From: Miniphocaeibacter halophilus
Lineage (GTDB): Bacteria; Bacillota; Clostridia; Tissierellales; Peptoniphilaceae
Direction: 5' to 3'
NCBI RefSeq assembly: GCF_016458825.1
Contig: NZ_CP066744.1
Span: 1,919,868-1,983,867, forward strand
DNA: 64,000 nt
Below are positions 37,061 to 46,918 of the stretch, piece by piece. The notes under the pieces are model-generated. The model was not told the DNA's origin. It saw only the letters and a program-made list of their open reading frames with translations, and did not search any database. Position 1 is the first letter of the stretch; the number at the start of each line of letters is the position of its first letter. The position numbers and the translations under genes are program-made.

Positions 37061-38842
37061 TTGGCATATATTCCAGAAGATAAAATCGATGAAATAAAAG
37101 ATCAATTAGATATAGTCAATATTATTTCAGAGTATGTAGATTTAAAGCAATCTGGAAATAATTATATTGGACTATGTCCATTTCATAACGAAAAAACACC
37201 TTCATTTACAGTATCTAGTCAAAAAGGAATATTTCATTGTTTTGGTTGTGGTGAAGGTGGAGATACTATTTCCTTTATTATGAAAAAAGAAAATTTATCC
37301 TATCCTGAAGCAATTCAGTTTCTAGCTGATAAATTAGGAATATTCATAGAGACAGGAAAAGTTGATAAAGAATTATATGAACATAGAAAAAAACTATATG
37401 CAATAAATAATGAAGCAAAACTTTTTTTCTTTCATAATCTTTTAACAAATCCAATACCTAAAAAATATATAGTGGAAAGGGGATTAAAAAAAGAATTAAT
37501 TAATAAATTCATGATAGGTTATGCTACAGAAAAATCCCAAGATCTACTAAATTATATGTTAAAAAAGGGTTTTAAAATTGAAGATCTACTAGAATTAGGT
37601 TTAGTGAAACAATCTAAAAGAAATAATTCCTTGTATGATGCATATAGAAATCGATTAATTTTTCCTATTATAGATTTAAGAAAAAACATAATAGGTTTTG
37701 GTGGAAGAACCTTAGTTGATGATAGGGCTAAATATATTAATTCACCAGAAAGTTTAGTTTATCATAAAAGCAACAATGTTTATGGTGTAATGAATTTAAG
37801 AAATGTTTCTAAAGAAAACAAGGTAATTTTAGTTGAAGGTTATATGGATGTAATCTCTTTATCAAATTATGGAATAGATTATAGTGTAGCAAGTTTAGGA
37901 ACATCCTTGACAATAGAACAAGCTAAATTAATATCTAGGTATACTAAAAATGTGTACATTTGTTATGATGGCGATGAAGCGGGTATTAATGCAGCAGAAA
38001 GAGCTTTGGAGATATTTAGAAGTATTAATATTTCTCCAAATATTGTAAAAATTCCAGATGGTTTAGATCCGGATGATTATCTGAAGAAATATGGAAGAGA
38101 CTCATTTAATCAATTATTAGAAAACTCATTAAATCCTATTTTATATAAGTATAATAATTTAATAAATGAATATGATTTAAATGATATAGATCAAAAGGTG
38201 ATTTTTTTAAACAAATTAACAGAACTACTTGCTGAAATCGAAAGTAAATTGATTAGAGATGAATATATTAATCGATTTTCAGATGATTTATCATTAGATA
38301 GGGATAATTTACAATATGAAATTAATAAGATTTTAAATACTAAAACTATAGATGTAAAGACAAAAAAGCAAGTTGTAAAAAACCAATCCGATAAAGGATA
38401 TAAAAAAATCTTATTAGAATCCTTACGTTATATTATTTTTAATCCTAATATTTCAGAAGACATTATAGAAGTATCAAAATTTCTAAGTGAAAAAACTGAA
38501 TTTTGGACTAAGACTTTAGATATAGTTAAAAAGATTGATTATAATTCAGAAAAATCAATAAAAGATCAAATTTATGATTTTAATATAGATGATAAAACAA
38601 AGTTAATATTTGATGCAGTTTTTAAAGTAAAGGATTATAATTATTATTTAAATAACGATAATGCTGAAAATTATATAAAAAGCATGGAAAAAAATAAATT
38701 AATTATAGAAAGAGAAATATTAAAATCCCAGTTTATTCTGTTAGAAGATTATGATAAATTAAGTGATGAATTAAAAAATGTTTACAATAAGCTTGCAATG
38801 GATATATTTAAACTAGATATAGATATAAAAAAGATGACTTAA
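37061..38842 (+). CDS. dnaG: DNA primase
   Basis: Makes RNA primers at the replication fork. The zinc-binding motif is CPFHNEKTPSFTVSSQKGIF then HCFGCGEGG (residues ~39-70). The Toprim catalytic acids are in LVEGYMDVISL near residue 265 and CYDGDEAGINAAERAL near residue 305. A C-terminal helicase-binding region completes 593 residues. TTG start with AGGAGG 6 bases upstream. Part of the dgt-dnaG-rpoD group. Confidence 0.97.
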   Translation: MAYIPEDKIDEIKDQLDIVNIISEYVDLKQSGNNYIGLCPFHNEKTPSFTVSSQKGIFHCFGCGEGGDTISFIMKKENLSYPEAIQFLADKLGIFIETGKVDKELYEHRKKLYAINNEAKLFFFHNLLTNPIPKKYIVERGLKKELINKFMIGYATEKSQDLLNYMLKKGFKIEDLLELGLVKQSKRNNSLYDAYRNRLIFPIIDLRKNIIGFGGRTLVDDRAKYINSPESLVYHKSNNVYGVMNLRNVSKENKVILVEGYMDVISLSNYGIDYSVASLGTSLTIEQAKLISRYTKNVYICYDGDEAGINAAERALEIFRSINISPNIVKIPDGLDPDDYLKKYGRDSFNQLLENSLNPILYKYNNLINEYDLNDIDQKVIFLNKLTELLAEIESKLIRDEYINRFSDDLSLDRDNLQYEINKILNTKTIDVKTKKQVVKNQSDKGYKKILLESLRYIIFNPNISEDIIEVSKFLSEKTEFWTKTLDIVKKIDYNSEKSIKDQIYDFNIDDKTKLIFDAVFKVKDYNYYLNNDNAENYIKSMEKNKLIIEREILKSQFILLEDYDKLSDELKNVYNKLAMDIFKLDIDIKKMT

Positions 38843-38857
38843 TCAGGAGGTTTCATC

Positions 38858-40045
38858 ATGAGTGACAATAATTCAATTAAAGATTTTGATGAAATAAGTA
38901 TAGAAATAGATGAAATAAAGAAAGATATTATTGAAGAATTAATTAGTCTTGCTTCAGATAATGATGGTTTGATTACAGAAGAGCAGTTTAAAGCAGTTGA
39001 ATCCTATTCAGAATTATCAGAAGAAGATATTGAAGATATTGAAAAAAAACTAGTAGAGGAAAATATAGAACTAGTAAAAGACAGAGCCCATATTGAAAAA
39101 GAAAACCTAGATGACGATGAAGATTTAAAAGATGATGCAGACGAAGAAGATGAAAAAGATGAACCTTCAGAAGAAGTTGAAATAAAAGTTGATGACTTAT
39201 CAAATATAAAGGGACTAAACGTAGATGATCCTGTGAAGATGTACTTAAAGGAAATTGGGAAAATACCTCTATTAACTGCCGAAGAAGAAGTTGATTTAGC
39301 AAAAAGAATGGAAGCAGGAGATAACTATGCTAAAAAACGGTTAGCAGAAACAAACTTAAGATTAGTTGTAAGTATTGCAAAAAGATATGTTGGTCGTGGT
39401 ATGCAGTTTTTAGATCTAATTCAAGAAGGTAATTTAGGCTTGATGAAAGCTGTAGAAAAATTTGACTATAAAAGAGGATTTAAATTTTCAACTTATGCTA
39501 CATGGTGGATACGTCAAGCTATAACAAGAGCTATAGCTGATCAAGCTAGGACTATAAGAATACCAGTTCATATGGTTGAAACTATTAATAAATTAGTAAG
39601 AATTGAAAGACAGCTTATTCAAGAACTTGGAAGAGATCCAACAAATGAAGAAATTGCCAAGGAAATGGGAATAGAAGTTGAAAAGGTTAGGGAAGTAAGA
39701 AAAATTGCTCAAGAACCTGTATCGTTAGAAACTCCTATTGGAGAAGAAGAAGATAGTCATTTAGGAGATTTTATAGAAGATGAAACTGCTATTGCTCCTG
39801 ATGAAGCAGCTAATTTTACAATGTTAAGGGAACAATTAAATGAAATATTAGGAACATTAAATGATAGAGAGAGAAAGGTTTTAGAGTTAAGGTTTGGTTT
39901 AACTGATGGAACACCTAGAACTTTAGAAGAAGTAGGTAAGGAGTTTAATGTAACTAGAGAAAGAATACGACAAATTGAAGCAAAAGCTTTAAGAAAACTG
40001 AAACATCCTAGTAGAAGTCAAAAACTTAAAGATTTCTTGGAGTAA
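38858..40045 (+). CDS. rpoD: RNA polymerase primary sigma factor (RpoD/SigA)
   Basis: 395 residues. An acidic N-terminal part with a long Asp/Glu run (residues ~80-108) precedes region 1.2 ([20 protein letters not shown]). Region 2 ([20 protein letters not shown], then [20 protein letters not shown]) is followed by region 4.2 ([20 protein letters not shown]). This is the housekeeping sigma that would read the TTGACA/TATAAT promoters seen in the window. AGGAGG precedes the ATG. trmK starts 3 bases after the stop. Confidence 0.98.
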   Translation: MSDNNSIKDFDEISIEIDEIKKDIIEELISLASDNDGLITEEQFKAVESYSELSEEDIEDIEKKLVEENIELVKDRAHIEKENLDDDEDLKDDADEEDEKDEPSEEVEIKVDDLSNIKGLNVDDPVKMYLKEIGKIPLLTAEEEVDLAKRMEAGDNYAKKRLAETNLRLVVSIAKRYVGRGMQFLDLIQEGNLGLMKAVEKFDYKRGFKFSTYATWWIRQAITRAIADQARTIRIPVHMVETINKLVRIERQLIQELGRDPTNEEIAKEMGIEVEKVREVRKIAQEPVSLETPIGEEEDSHLGDFIEDETAIAPDEAANFTMLREQLNEILGTLNDRERKVLELRFGLTDGTPRTLEEVGKEFNVTRERIRQIEAKALRKLKHPSRSQKLKDFLE

Positions 40046-40048
40046 AAA

Positions 40049-40741
40049 ATGCAACAATATAGACTAATGAAGATATTGAATATGATTGATAATAATTCCA
40101 TTGTAGCAGATATAGGTACTGACCATGGGTTGATACCTATATTTTTGTCTGAGAAAAAAATTTCTAAAAAAATTATCGCTTCTGACATAAGCCAAAAATC
40201 TCTATATAAATTAATAGAAAAATTAAATAGTAGTTATTTGTTAGATAATATTGAAACAAGGGTTTCTGATGGGTTAAGTGAGTATAAACCCTTTGAAATG
40301 GATACAATAGTTATTTCCGGCATGGGAGGACTATTAATTATCGATATATTAAAAAAGGATTTAAATATAGCTAAATCAGCTAATAATCTAATATTACAAG
40401 CCAATAATAGTCTTTATGAACTTAGAAGATTTTTACATGAAAATGGATTTAAAATTATTGAAGAGGACGATTTATTTGAAAATGACAAATATTATCAAAT
40501 CATAAAAACAGAAGTTGGATTGGAAAAATATGAACATAAGTATGAATATGAATTTGGTAAATTTTTAATAGAAAAAAAATCGAAATCATTATATGAACAA
40601 TTAAATAGATTAATAGAAATTAATCAAAATTTAATAAAAGATTTAAAAGCTATTAAAAACCCTAATTTAAATAACAGAATTCTTGAACTAGAAGAAGAGA
40701 TACTATATTACTCTGAAGTGAGGGATTTAATTGAAAATTAA
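40049..40741 (+). CDS. trmK: tRNA (adenine-22-N1)-methyltransferase TrmK
   Basis: SAM-dependent methyltransferase producing m1A22 in tRNA. VADIGTDHGLIPIFLSE near residue 18 and IASDISQKSLYKLIEKLN form the SAM site; VISGMGGLLIIDIL near residue 88 is typical of the TrmK/YqfN family. 230 residues. Location next to rpoD and nif3 matches many Bacillota. Confidence 0.92.
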   Translation: MQQYRLMKILNMIDNNSIVADIGTDHGLIPIFLSEKKISKKIIASDISQKSLYKLIEKLNSSYLLDNIETRVSDGLSEYKPFEMDTIVISGMGGLLIIDILKKDLNIAKSANNLILQANNSLYELRRFLHENGFKIIEEDDLFENDKYYQIIKTEVGLEKYEHKYEYEFGKFLIEKKSKSLYEQLNRLIEINQNLIKDLKAIKNPNLNNRILELEEEILYYSEVRDLIEN

Positions 40742-41510
40742 AGAATTCATTAATGAATATGAAAAAGTAGTTCCTTTAGATATTCAAGATGAATGGGATA
40801 ATTCAGGTTTTCAACTTGGAAATAAAGAGAATATTTTAAAAGGAATAACATTGTCATTGGATTTTAGCATTAATGTAGTTGAGTATGCTGTAAAAAATTC
40901 ATGTAACTTAATATTTACTCATCATCCAGTTTTTTTTAATCCAATTAAATCATTGGATCTTAATACTAATTTTGGAAAAGCTCTTGAAATGGCTATAAAA
41001 AATAATATTTCAATATATAGCAGCCACACTAATTTAGATTATATAGATGGTGGAGTTAGTGATGCTCTAGCGAATTTATTTGAATTAAACAATATTAAGC
41101 CAATAGTACCTAAAGATTTTAATGAAAAAATTGGTTTGGGAAGGTTTGGAACTATTCCTTCCATAAATGGACAAGAATTTTTAAACTTATTAAAGAGTAA
41201 AATTGTAGAAGATAATTTATTGGTATATGGTGATTTTAATAGAAAAATTAATAGTATAGGTTTTATAGGTGGTTCAGGTGCTTCTGAAATTCCAGAAGCA
41301 TTAAAATTAAAATTAGATTTACTAATTACTAGTGATATTAAATATCATAATGCGGAATTTGCAATTGATAATGGCTTGTTATTAATAGATTTAGGTCATT
41401 ATATTTCAGAAAAATTTATTTTAGAAAAATTATATTATGATTTTCAAGAAAAATTTAATATTAAAGTTACAAGATTTTACTATGATAAATCTATGAGAAA
41501 AATATTATAA
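40731..41510 (+). CDS. Nif3-like dinuclear metal center protein (YqfO family)
   Basis: Metal-binding residues are in LIFTHHPVFFNPIKSLD near residue 62, SSHTNLDYIDGGVSDALA near residue 96 and DLGHYISEKFILE near residue 222. 259 residues, the short form without the inserted PII-like domain of Bacillus YqfO. Annotated in some genomes as GTP cyclohydrolase I type 2, but the physiological reaction is unsettled. TTG start, overlapping trmK by 11 bases. Confidence 0.9.
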   Translation: MKIKEFINEYEKVVPLDIQDEWDNSGFQLGNKENILKGITLSLDFSINVVEYAVKNSCNLIFTHHPVFFNPIKSLDLNTNFGKALEMAIKNNISIYSSHTNLDYIDGGVSDALANLFELNNIKPIVPKDFNEKIGLGRFGTIPSINGQEFLNLLKSKIVEDNLLVYGDFNRKINSIGFIGGSGASEIPEALKLKLDLLITSDIKYHNAEFAIDNGLLLIDLGHYISEKFILEKLYYDFQEKFNIKVTRFYYDKSMRKIL

Positions 41511-41528
41511 AATATGTTATAATTATTA

Positions 41529-41870
41529 TGTGAGTAGAAAAGATAATCGCGTTAATACGAGGAAAGTCCGTGCACTATAGAGCAGAATGCTGGATAACGT
41601 CCAGTGGGGGCGACCCTAAGGAAAGTGCAACAGAGAGATACCGCCAATTTTTGGTAAGGGTGGAAAGGTAAGGTAAGAGCTTACCAGCATGTAGGTGACT
41701 ATATGGCTATGTAAACCCCATTCAGTGCAAGATCAAGTAGGATTATATGTGGCTGCTCGTCACTCCTAAGGTAGATCGCTTGAACTATTTGGTAACATTT
41801 AGTCTAGACAGATGATTATCTAAAACAGAACACGGCTTATTTTCTGGTCACTTGCCCGATTTACGGGCTT
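41529..41870 (+). ncRNA. rnpB: RNase P RNA (type A-like)
   Basis: The 5' P1 strand (GTGAGTAGAAAA, 41530-41541) nearly complements TTTTCTGGTCAC (41840-41851). Universal blocks are present: GAGGAAAGTCCGTGC at about 41559-41573, GTGCAACAGAGAGATACCGCC at about 41626 and ACAGAACACGGCTTA near 41825. The middle (GCAGAATGCTGGATAACGTC, then TGGTAAGGGTGGAAAGGTA) follows the ancestral type A layout rather than Bacillus type B. Ribozyme that matures tRNA 5' ends. A TATAAT at 41518-41523 is its probable -10; the -35 is poor. Confidence 0.95.
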
Positions 41871-41878
41871 TTTATTTT
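41854..41878 (+). terminator. Terminator of rnpB
   Basis: GCCCGATTTACGGGC hairpin followed by TTTTTATTTT, immediately after the RNase P RNA 3' end. Confidence 0.8.
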
Positions 41879-41924
41879 AATTATTTATGTTTTATTTTGT
41901 TATAAATATTTGAATGTCAAAATA

Positions 41925-42115
41925 GTAGTCAGGGATTAATTTGTAGCGAGTTGGGAAAGGTGGGAGCCCAATATGAGAGAACTGATGAATGGGCTTGACT
42001 ATAATTCAAAAGTTTAACTTACTTTACAAAGTTTTAAGTGGCAAATGCAAATGAAGTGGCACCGCGGAGTTATTCGTCTTCTATTATTATTAGAAGACGT
42101 TTTTTTATTTTAGGA
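41925..42115 (+). promoter_or_regulatory. T-box leader of trpS
   Basis: The core AAGTGGCACCGCGG lies at about 42053-42067. It is followed by a terminator in which CGTCTTCT pairs with AGAAGACG, then a long T-run. A TGG at 41990-41992 preceded by GAA is a plausible specifier for tRNA-Trp, fitting the gene. No clear promoter was identified between rnpB and this leader. Confidence 0.9.
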
Positions 42116-42121
42116 GGAATT

Positions 42122-43114
42122 ATGGAAAAAAAAATTGTTTTTAGTGGAGTACAACCATCTGGAAATTTAACGATTGGTAATTATTTAGGAGCTATTAAAA
42201 ATTTTTCTAAATTACAAGAGGAATACAATGCTATTTATTCTATAGTAGATATGCATTCAATAACTGTACCTCAAATTCCAAAAGATTTAAGACAAAGAAC
42301 TTATCAAGTATTAGCGTTATATTTAGCAACAGGCTTAGATCCTGAAAAAACTACAATTTTTGTACAATCTCATGTCTCAGCACATGCAGAGTTATGCTGG
42401 GTGTTAAACTCAATTTCATATATGGGTCAATTAAGTAGAATGACTCAGTTTAAAGATAAATCAAGTAAGTCTGAAGAAAATTTAAATTCTGCTTTATTTA
42501 CTTATCCTGTACTAATGGCAGCGGATATTTTATTGTACCAGACAGATTTTGTTCCAGTTGGTGAAGATCAAAGACAGCATATGGAATTAGCTAGGGATTT
42601 AGCAATTAGGTTTAATAATAAATATAGTGATACTTTTAAAGTGCCGGAAAATTTAATTCAAAAAGAAATTGGGAAAATTTATAGCTTGAAAAACCCAGAG
42701 TTTAAAATGTCAAAATCCGATTCGGATATAAATAGTTATATTTCAATGCTTGATGATAGGGATACAATAATTAGAAAGATTAAAAGAGCTGTAACCGATT
42801 CACTTGGTGAATTTAATTATTCAGATGAGCAAAAAGGTTTAAAGAATTTAATAAATATATATAGTGCTTTTTCTGAAGAATCTATTGAAATAATTTTAAA
42901 TAGATATAAAAATGAAAACTACTCTAAGTTTAAAGCTGATTTAGGAGAATTAATTGCAGATAAAATGGAGCCTATTCACAATGAATATTATAAATTAATT
43001 AAGGATAAGGCATATTTAGAGGATGTTATGAGAAATGGAGCAGAGAAAGCTAGAAGATTAGCAAGTAAAACATTAAGAAAGGTTTATAGAAAAGTTGGAT
43101 TTGTTCAAATATAA
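42122..43114 (+). CDS. trpS: Tryptophanyl-tRNA synthetase
   Basis: Class I synthetase. The HIGH-like site is GVQPSGNLTIGNYLGAIKNF at residue 9, and KMSKS occurs as FKMSKSDSD near residue 196. Length 330 is normal. The ATG at 42122 follows TAGGAGGAA. A longer in-frame start at 42038 would run through the T-box and terminator and is rejected. Confidence 0.97.
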   Translation: MEKKIVFSGVQPSGNLTIGNYLGAIKNFSKLQEEYNAIYSIVDMHSITVPQIPKDLRQRTYQVLALYLATGLDPEKTTIFVQSHVSAHAELCWVLNSISYMGQLSRMTQFKDKSSKSEENLNSALFTYPVLMAADILLYQTDFVPVGEDQRQHMELARDLAIRFNNKYSDTFKVPENLIQKEIGKIYSLKNPEFKMSKSDSDINSYISMLDDRDTIIRKIKRAVTDSLGEFNYSDEQKGLKNLINIYSAFSEESIEIILNRYKNENYSKFKADLGELIADKMEPIHNEYYKLIKDKAYLEDVMRNGAEKARRLASKTLRKVYRKVGFVQI

Positions 43115-43142
43115 ATTTGGCATAATAAAAGCAGAAAGTAAT

Positions 43143-43171
43143 TTGACAAATTATTGAACATCTGTTATTCT
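43143..43171 (+). promoter_or_regulatory. Sigma-A promoter of the lysine operon
   Basis: A perfect TTGACA at 43143-43148, a 17-base spacer and TATTCT at 43166-43171, about 25 bases before the lysine riboswitch. Confidence 0.75.
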
Positions 43172-43194
43172 AATTTTAATATAATAATCAGTAT

Positions 43195-43388
43195 ATAAAG
43201 AGGCCGCAGTTTAAATTAGTAGGAAACGAAAGGTTAAATTGCCGAAATACGAAAGTGTTGGGGCTATGCTGAACAAGTATAGAACTGTCAATAAAGATAC
43301 GCCCATTTCTTTATTGGAGGACTTTATATATTGAGGGCAGAAGGAAAGTTTTTAACTATGAGTGCCTTTTGCTCATAGTTTTTTTTAT
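43195..43388 (+). promoter_or_regulatory. Lysine riboswitch (L-box) with terminator expression platform
   Basis: Conserved L-box pieces appear in order: GAGGCCGCAG, AGTAGGAAACGAAAGG, TTGCCGAAA, GTTGGGG, GAACTGTCA and the closing GGAGGACTT. An intrinsic terminator follows (AACTATGAG pairs with CTCATAGTT, then eight T, 43354-43388). Lysine-bound aptamers of this class favour termination, so operon expression should fall when lysine is plentiful. Confidence 0.92.
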
Positions 43389-43409
43389 ACAAATATTAGG
43401 AGACATTAT

Positions 43410-44711
43410 ATGAAATTATTAGGAAATATGAATATTAAGGACAATGAACTTTATATTGGAGAAATATCATGTAAGTATTTGGCTGAAAAATATGATACAC
43501 CATTATTTATAATAGATGAAGATGATTTTAGAAAAAAAGCAAATAAATACTTGAATAATTTTTCTAGTAAAAATATTGAAACAAGAGTTATATATGCATC
43601 AAAGGCTATGTTGAATATATACATGGCTAAAGTTATAAAAGAAGAAAATCTATTTATTGATGTAGTAAGTGGTGGAGAGCTGTATACTGTTTTAAAAGCA
43701 AATTTTCCTAAAGATAAAATATACTTTCATGGAAATAATAAGTTAAAAAAAGAGTTAAAGTTAGCTATTGAAAATAATATAGGAACTATTGTAATAGATA
43801 ATAAAGATGAAATTCGTAGATTAAAAGAATTACTTGAAGATACAGAAAAAAAACAGAAGGTTTTATTAAGAGTAAATCCGGGAATTGATGCTCATACTCA
43901 TGAATATATAAAAACTACAAAATTAGATTCAAAATTTGGAGAATCTATTTTTGATGAAAATATATATAGTATTGTAAAAGAGATTGTAGATTGTGAAAAT
44001 TTAATATTTGAAGGGTTTCATTGCCACATAGGCTCTCAAATATTCGAAAAAGAATCCTTTTTTAAAGAAGCAGAAACTATGATGGAATTTACTAAAAAAA
44101 TAAATGAAAAATTAAATATTAAGGTAAAGGAATTAAATTTAGGTGGCGGATTTGGAGTATATTACACCGAGGAGGACAAACCATTTAAGCTAGAAAAATT
44201 TTTGAAAGAATTTATTTCTAAAATAGAAAAATTAGATAAAAAATTTGATTTAAATCTAAAAAGAGTTGATATTGAACCTGGTAGATCTTTAATTTCAAAT
44301 AGTGGTTCAACACTTTATAGAATTGGCGGTATAAAAGAAACTTACGGCGGAAAAGATTATATTTTTGTAGACGGTGGCATGACAGACAATCCAAGACCAG
44401 CTCTTTATCAAGCTAAATATGAAGCAATTATAGCTAATAAAGCTAATAATAAAAATACCAATAACTATACAATAGCTGGAAAATGTTGTGAATCAGGGGA
44501 TATTTTAATAGAAAATTGTCCATTACCAAAAGCAGAGGAAAATGATTTATTATTAATATCTTCTACAGGAGCTTATACATATTCTATGAGTAGTAATTAC
44601 AATAGAATTGAAAAACCAGCCATGGTATTTATAAATAAAGACAAGGTAAAATTAGCTGTTAGAAGACAAACCTATGAAGACATAATTAGAGAGGATGTAG
44701 ATGTTGAGTAA
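43410..44711 (+). CDS. lysA: Diaminopimelate decarboxylase
   Basis: PLP fold-III decarboxylase converting meso-diaminopimelate to lysine, the last step. The PLP lysine is in VIYASKAMLN near residue 53. GFHCHIGSQIF, LNLGGGFGVYY, DIEPGRSLI and CCESGDIL are family motifs. The ATG at 43410 follows TTAGGAGA; an in-frame start at 43362 lies inside the riboswitch terminator and is rejected. 433 residues. First gene of the operon; lysC starts inside its last codons. Confidence 0.96.
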   Translation: MKLLGNMNIKDNELYIGEISCKYLAEKYDTPLFIIDEDDFRKKANKYLNNFSSKNIETRVIYASKAMLNIYMAKVIKEENLFIDVVSGGELYTVLKANFPKDKIYFHGNNKLKKELKLAIENNIGTIVIDNKDEIRRLKELLEDTEKKQKVLLRVNPGIDAHTHEYIKTTKLDSKFGESIFDENIYSIVKEIVDCENLIFEGFHCHIGSQIFEKESFFKEAETMMEFTKKINEKLNIKVKELNLGGGFGVYYTEEDKPFKLEKFLKEFISKIEKLDKKFDLNLKRVDIEPGRSLISNSGSTLYRIGGIKETYGGKDYIFVDGGMTDNPRPALYQAKYEAIIANKANNKNTNNYTIAGKCCESGDILIENCPLPKAEENDLLLISSTGAYTYSMSSNYNRIEKPAMVFINKDKVKLAVRRQTYEDIIREDVDVE

Positions 44712-45906
44712 TTTTACAACTGGGGTTGTTATGAAATATGGAGGTTCATCAGTAGCTAATCCAAAGAAAATCAATGAAGTTGCAGATAGGATAGTTGAAA
44801 GAAAAAAGAAATTTAAAAACATCGTTGTAGTTGTATCTGCAATGGGAAAAACCACAAATAATTTAATATCCATGTCTAAAGAAATAAATGAAAATCCTAG
44901 TAAAAGGGAAATGGATATGCTTTTATCTACAGGTGAGCAAGTGACTATTTCGTTATTGGCTATGGCGTTGGCTTCAAAGGGAGAGGAAGTTATTTCTCTA
45001 ACAGGTTGGCAAGCTGGAATAAAAACCTTTGGGCACCATATGAAAAGTAAAATAGGAGATATAGATAAAAATAAAATCGAAAATTACTTAGAAGAAGGCA
45101 ATATAGTAATTGTAGCCGGATTTCAGGGAGTAAATGAAGTAGGAGATATTACTACATTAGGTAGAGGCGGTTCAGATACATCTGCAGTTGCACTTGCAGC
45201 GAAATTAAATTTTTCTTGTGAAATCTATACAGATGTAAAGGGAATATACACTGTAGATCCAAGACTATTTAGCAAAGCTCGAAAGTTAGATTATCTATCT
45301 TATGAAGAAACATTGGAAATGGCCAATTTAGGTGCAAAGGTTATAGAACCTCGTAGTGTAGAGTTAGCATGGAAATATAAAGTACCTCTGTATATAGCAT
45401 TAAATACAAATGATGTAGTTGGAACAGTAATCAGAGGAGAAGGAAATAATATGGAAAAAAATAGTATTACGAATATTTCAGTAATTGATAATATTCTTTT
45501 AGTTAATATAGAGTTAAAAACTAAAAATACAGAAAAAATAAATAATATTTTCGTACAATTAGGTAATAAAAATGTAAATATAGATATAATAAGTCAAAAC
45601 AAGTTTTCTGATAATAATTATTTAATTTCATTTACAACAACTAATGATAATAAAATTATAGTATCGGAAATCTTAAAAGAAATGAATCTTAATTTTAACT
45701 TTATTGAAAATGTTAGTAAGGTTTCAATAATAGGAAATGCAATGAGAACTCAGGCAGGTGTAGCATCTAGAGTTTTTGAAATATTATCTAAAAATAATAT
45801 TGAATTTCATCAAGTATCAACATCAGAAATTAGTATTTCATATGTAATTGATGACTTCAATGTTAAGAATATAGTTGAAATATTGGCAAAAGAATATAAT
45901 TTATAA
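44701..45906 (+). CDS. lysC: Aspartokinase
   Basis: Phosphorylates aspartate, the entry to the lysine/threonine/methionine branch. The kinase motif MKYGGSSVANPKKI starts near residue 11, and GRGGSDTSAVALAAKL lies near residue 157. Two C-terminal ACT domains follow from about residue 255, the second with SIIGNAMRTQAGVASRVFEI. ACT domains allow feedback by amino acids. 401 residues. Overlaps lysA by 11 bases and asd by one or more. Confidence 0.95.
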   Translation: MLSNFTTGVVMKYGGSSVANPKKINEVADRIVERKKKFKNIVVVVSAMGKTTNNLISMSKEINENPSKREMDMLLSTGEQVTISLLAMALASKGEEVISLTGWQAGIKTFGHHMKSKIGDIDKNKIENYLEEGNIVIVAGFQGVNEVGDITTLGRGGSDTSAVALAAKLNFSCEIYTDVKGIYTVDPRLFSKARKLDYLSYEETLEMANLGAKVIEPRSVELAWKYKVPLYIALNTNDVVGTVIRGEGNNMEKNSITNISVIDNILLVNIELKTKNTEKINNIFVQLGNKNVNIDIISQNKFSDNNYLISFTTTNDNKIIVSEILKEMNLNFNFIENVSKVSIIGNAMRTQAGVASRVFEILSKNNIEFHQVSTSEISISYVIDDFNVKNIVEILAKEYNL

Positions 45907-45917
45907 TGGAGGCAAAA

Positions 45918-46907
45918 ATGGAAGAAAGAAAATTAGTTAATTTAGCGGTAGTCGGTGCAACAGGAATGGTTGGAAGAACAATATTGGAAGTATTGAAAGA
46001 TAGGGATTTTCCAATTAACAATCTATATTTATTTTCATCTAAAAAATCTGCAGGTCAAAAAGTAGAATTTATGGGAAAAGAATATGTAGTTGAAGAATTA
46101 AATGAAGAGTCTTTTGATAGAGATATTGATATTGCTTTATTTTCAGCAGGTGGAACTATTTCTGAAAAATTTGCTCCAATAGCATCTAAAAAAGGTGTAA
46201 CAGTAATAGATAACAGTTCTTTTTGGAGAATGAATGACGACATACCTTTGATTGTTCCTGAAGTAAATGGAGAAGATGCATTTAAGAATGATGGTATTAT
46301 CGCAAATCCAAATTGTTCTACAATTCAATCAGTAGTTCCATTAAGACCTTTACATGATAAATACAAAATAAAGAGAATTATATATAATACTTATCAAGCA
46401 GTTTCTGGATCAGGTGTAAAAGGAGTAGCAGATTTAGAAAATGGAACTTGTGAAAATTACCCTTATTCAATAGCAAAAAATTGCTTACCACATATTGATT
46501 CTTTTTTAGATAACGGATATACAAAAGAAGAAATGAAAATGATAGAGGAAACACAAAAAATATTAAATGATGATTCTATTAAGGTTACTGCAACAACTGT
46601 AAGAGTACCAATAAAGAACTCTCATGCTGTTAGTGTTAATCTAGAATTTGAAAAACCTTTTGAAATTGAAGACATATTTGAATTATTAAAGAATGCAGAT
46701 GGAGTAGTAGTACAAGACGATATTAAAAATTTGATCTACCCTCTTGAAGAAACAGCTAATGGAAAAGATGAGGTTTTTGTAGGCAGAATTAGAAGAGATT
46801 TTAGTGTAGATAATGGAATTAATTTTTGGTGTGTAGCAGACAATATCAGAAAAGGTGCAGCAACTAATACTGTACAAATAGCTGAATTAATTGCAAGTAG
46901 ACTTTAA
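45918..46907 (+). CDS. asd: Aspartate-semialdehyde dehydrogenase
   Basis: Reduces aspartyl phosphate to the semialdehyde with NADPH. NAVVGATGMVGRT-like nucleotide site (LAVVGATGMVGRTILEVL) near residue 8; active Cys in IIANPNCSTIQSVVPL near residue 130. The ATG at 45918 is preferred because GGAGG (45908-45912) sits just before it; an ATG at 45906 overlaps the lysC stop and is possible. 329 residues. Confidence 0.95.
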   Translation: MEERKLVNLAVVGATGMVGRTILEVLKDRDFPINNLYLFSSKKSAGQKVEFMGKEYVVEELNEESFDRDIDIALFSAGGTISEKFAPIASKKGVTVIDNSSFWRMNDDIPLIVPEVNGEDAFKNDGIIANPNCSTIQSVVPLRPLHDKYKIKRIIYNTYQAVSGSGVKGVADLENGTCENYPYSIAKNCLPHIDSFLDNGYTKEEMKMIEETQKILNDDSIKVTATTVRVPIKNSHAVSVNLEFEKPFEIEDIFELLKNADGVVVQDDIKNLIYPLEETANGKDEVFVGRIRRDFSVDNGINFWCVADNIRKGAATNTVQIAELIASRL

Positions 46908-46918
46908 GGAGGAGTGTA

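Noticed and set aside
42038-42121. Longer N terminus for TrpS
   Set aside because: The extra codons run through the T-box core and its terminator, and a strong ribosome site precedes the ATG at 42122.
43195-43388. T-box leader upstream of lysA
   Set aside because: The TGGTACCGCG core is missing, and the conserved blocks in order match the lysine riboswitch instead.
43362-43409. Longer N terminus for LysA
   Set aside because: It would start inside the riboswitch terminator hairpin; the ATG at 43410 has TTAGGAGA before it and gives a normal-length enzyme.
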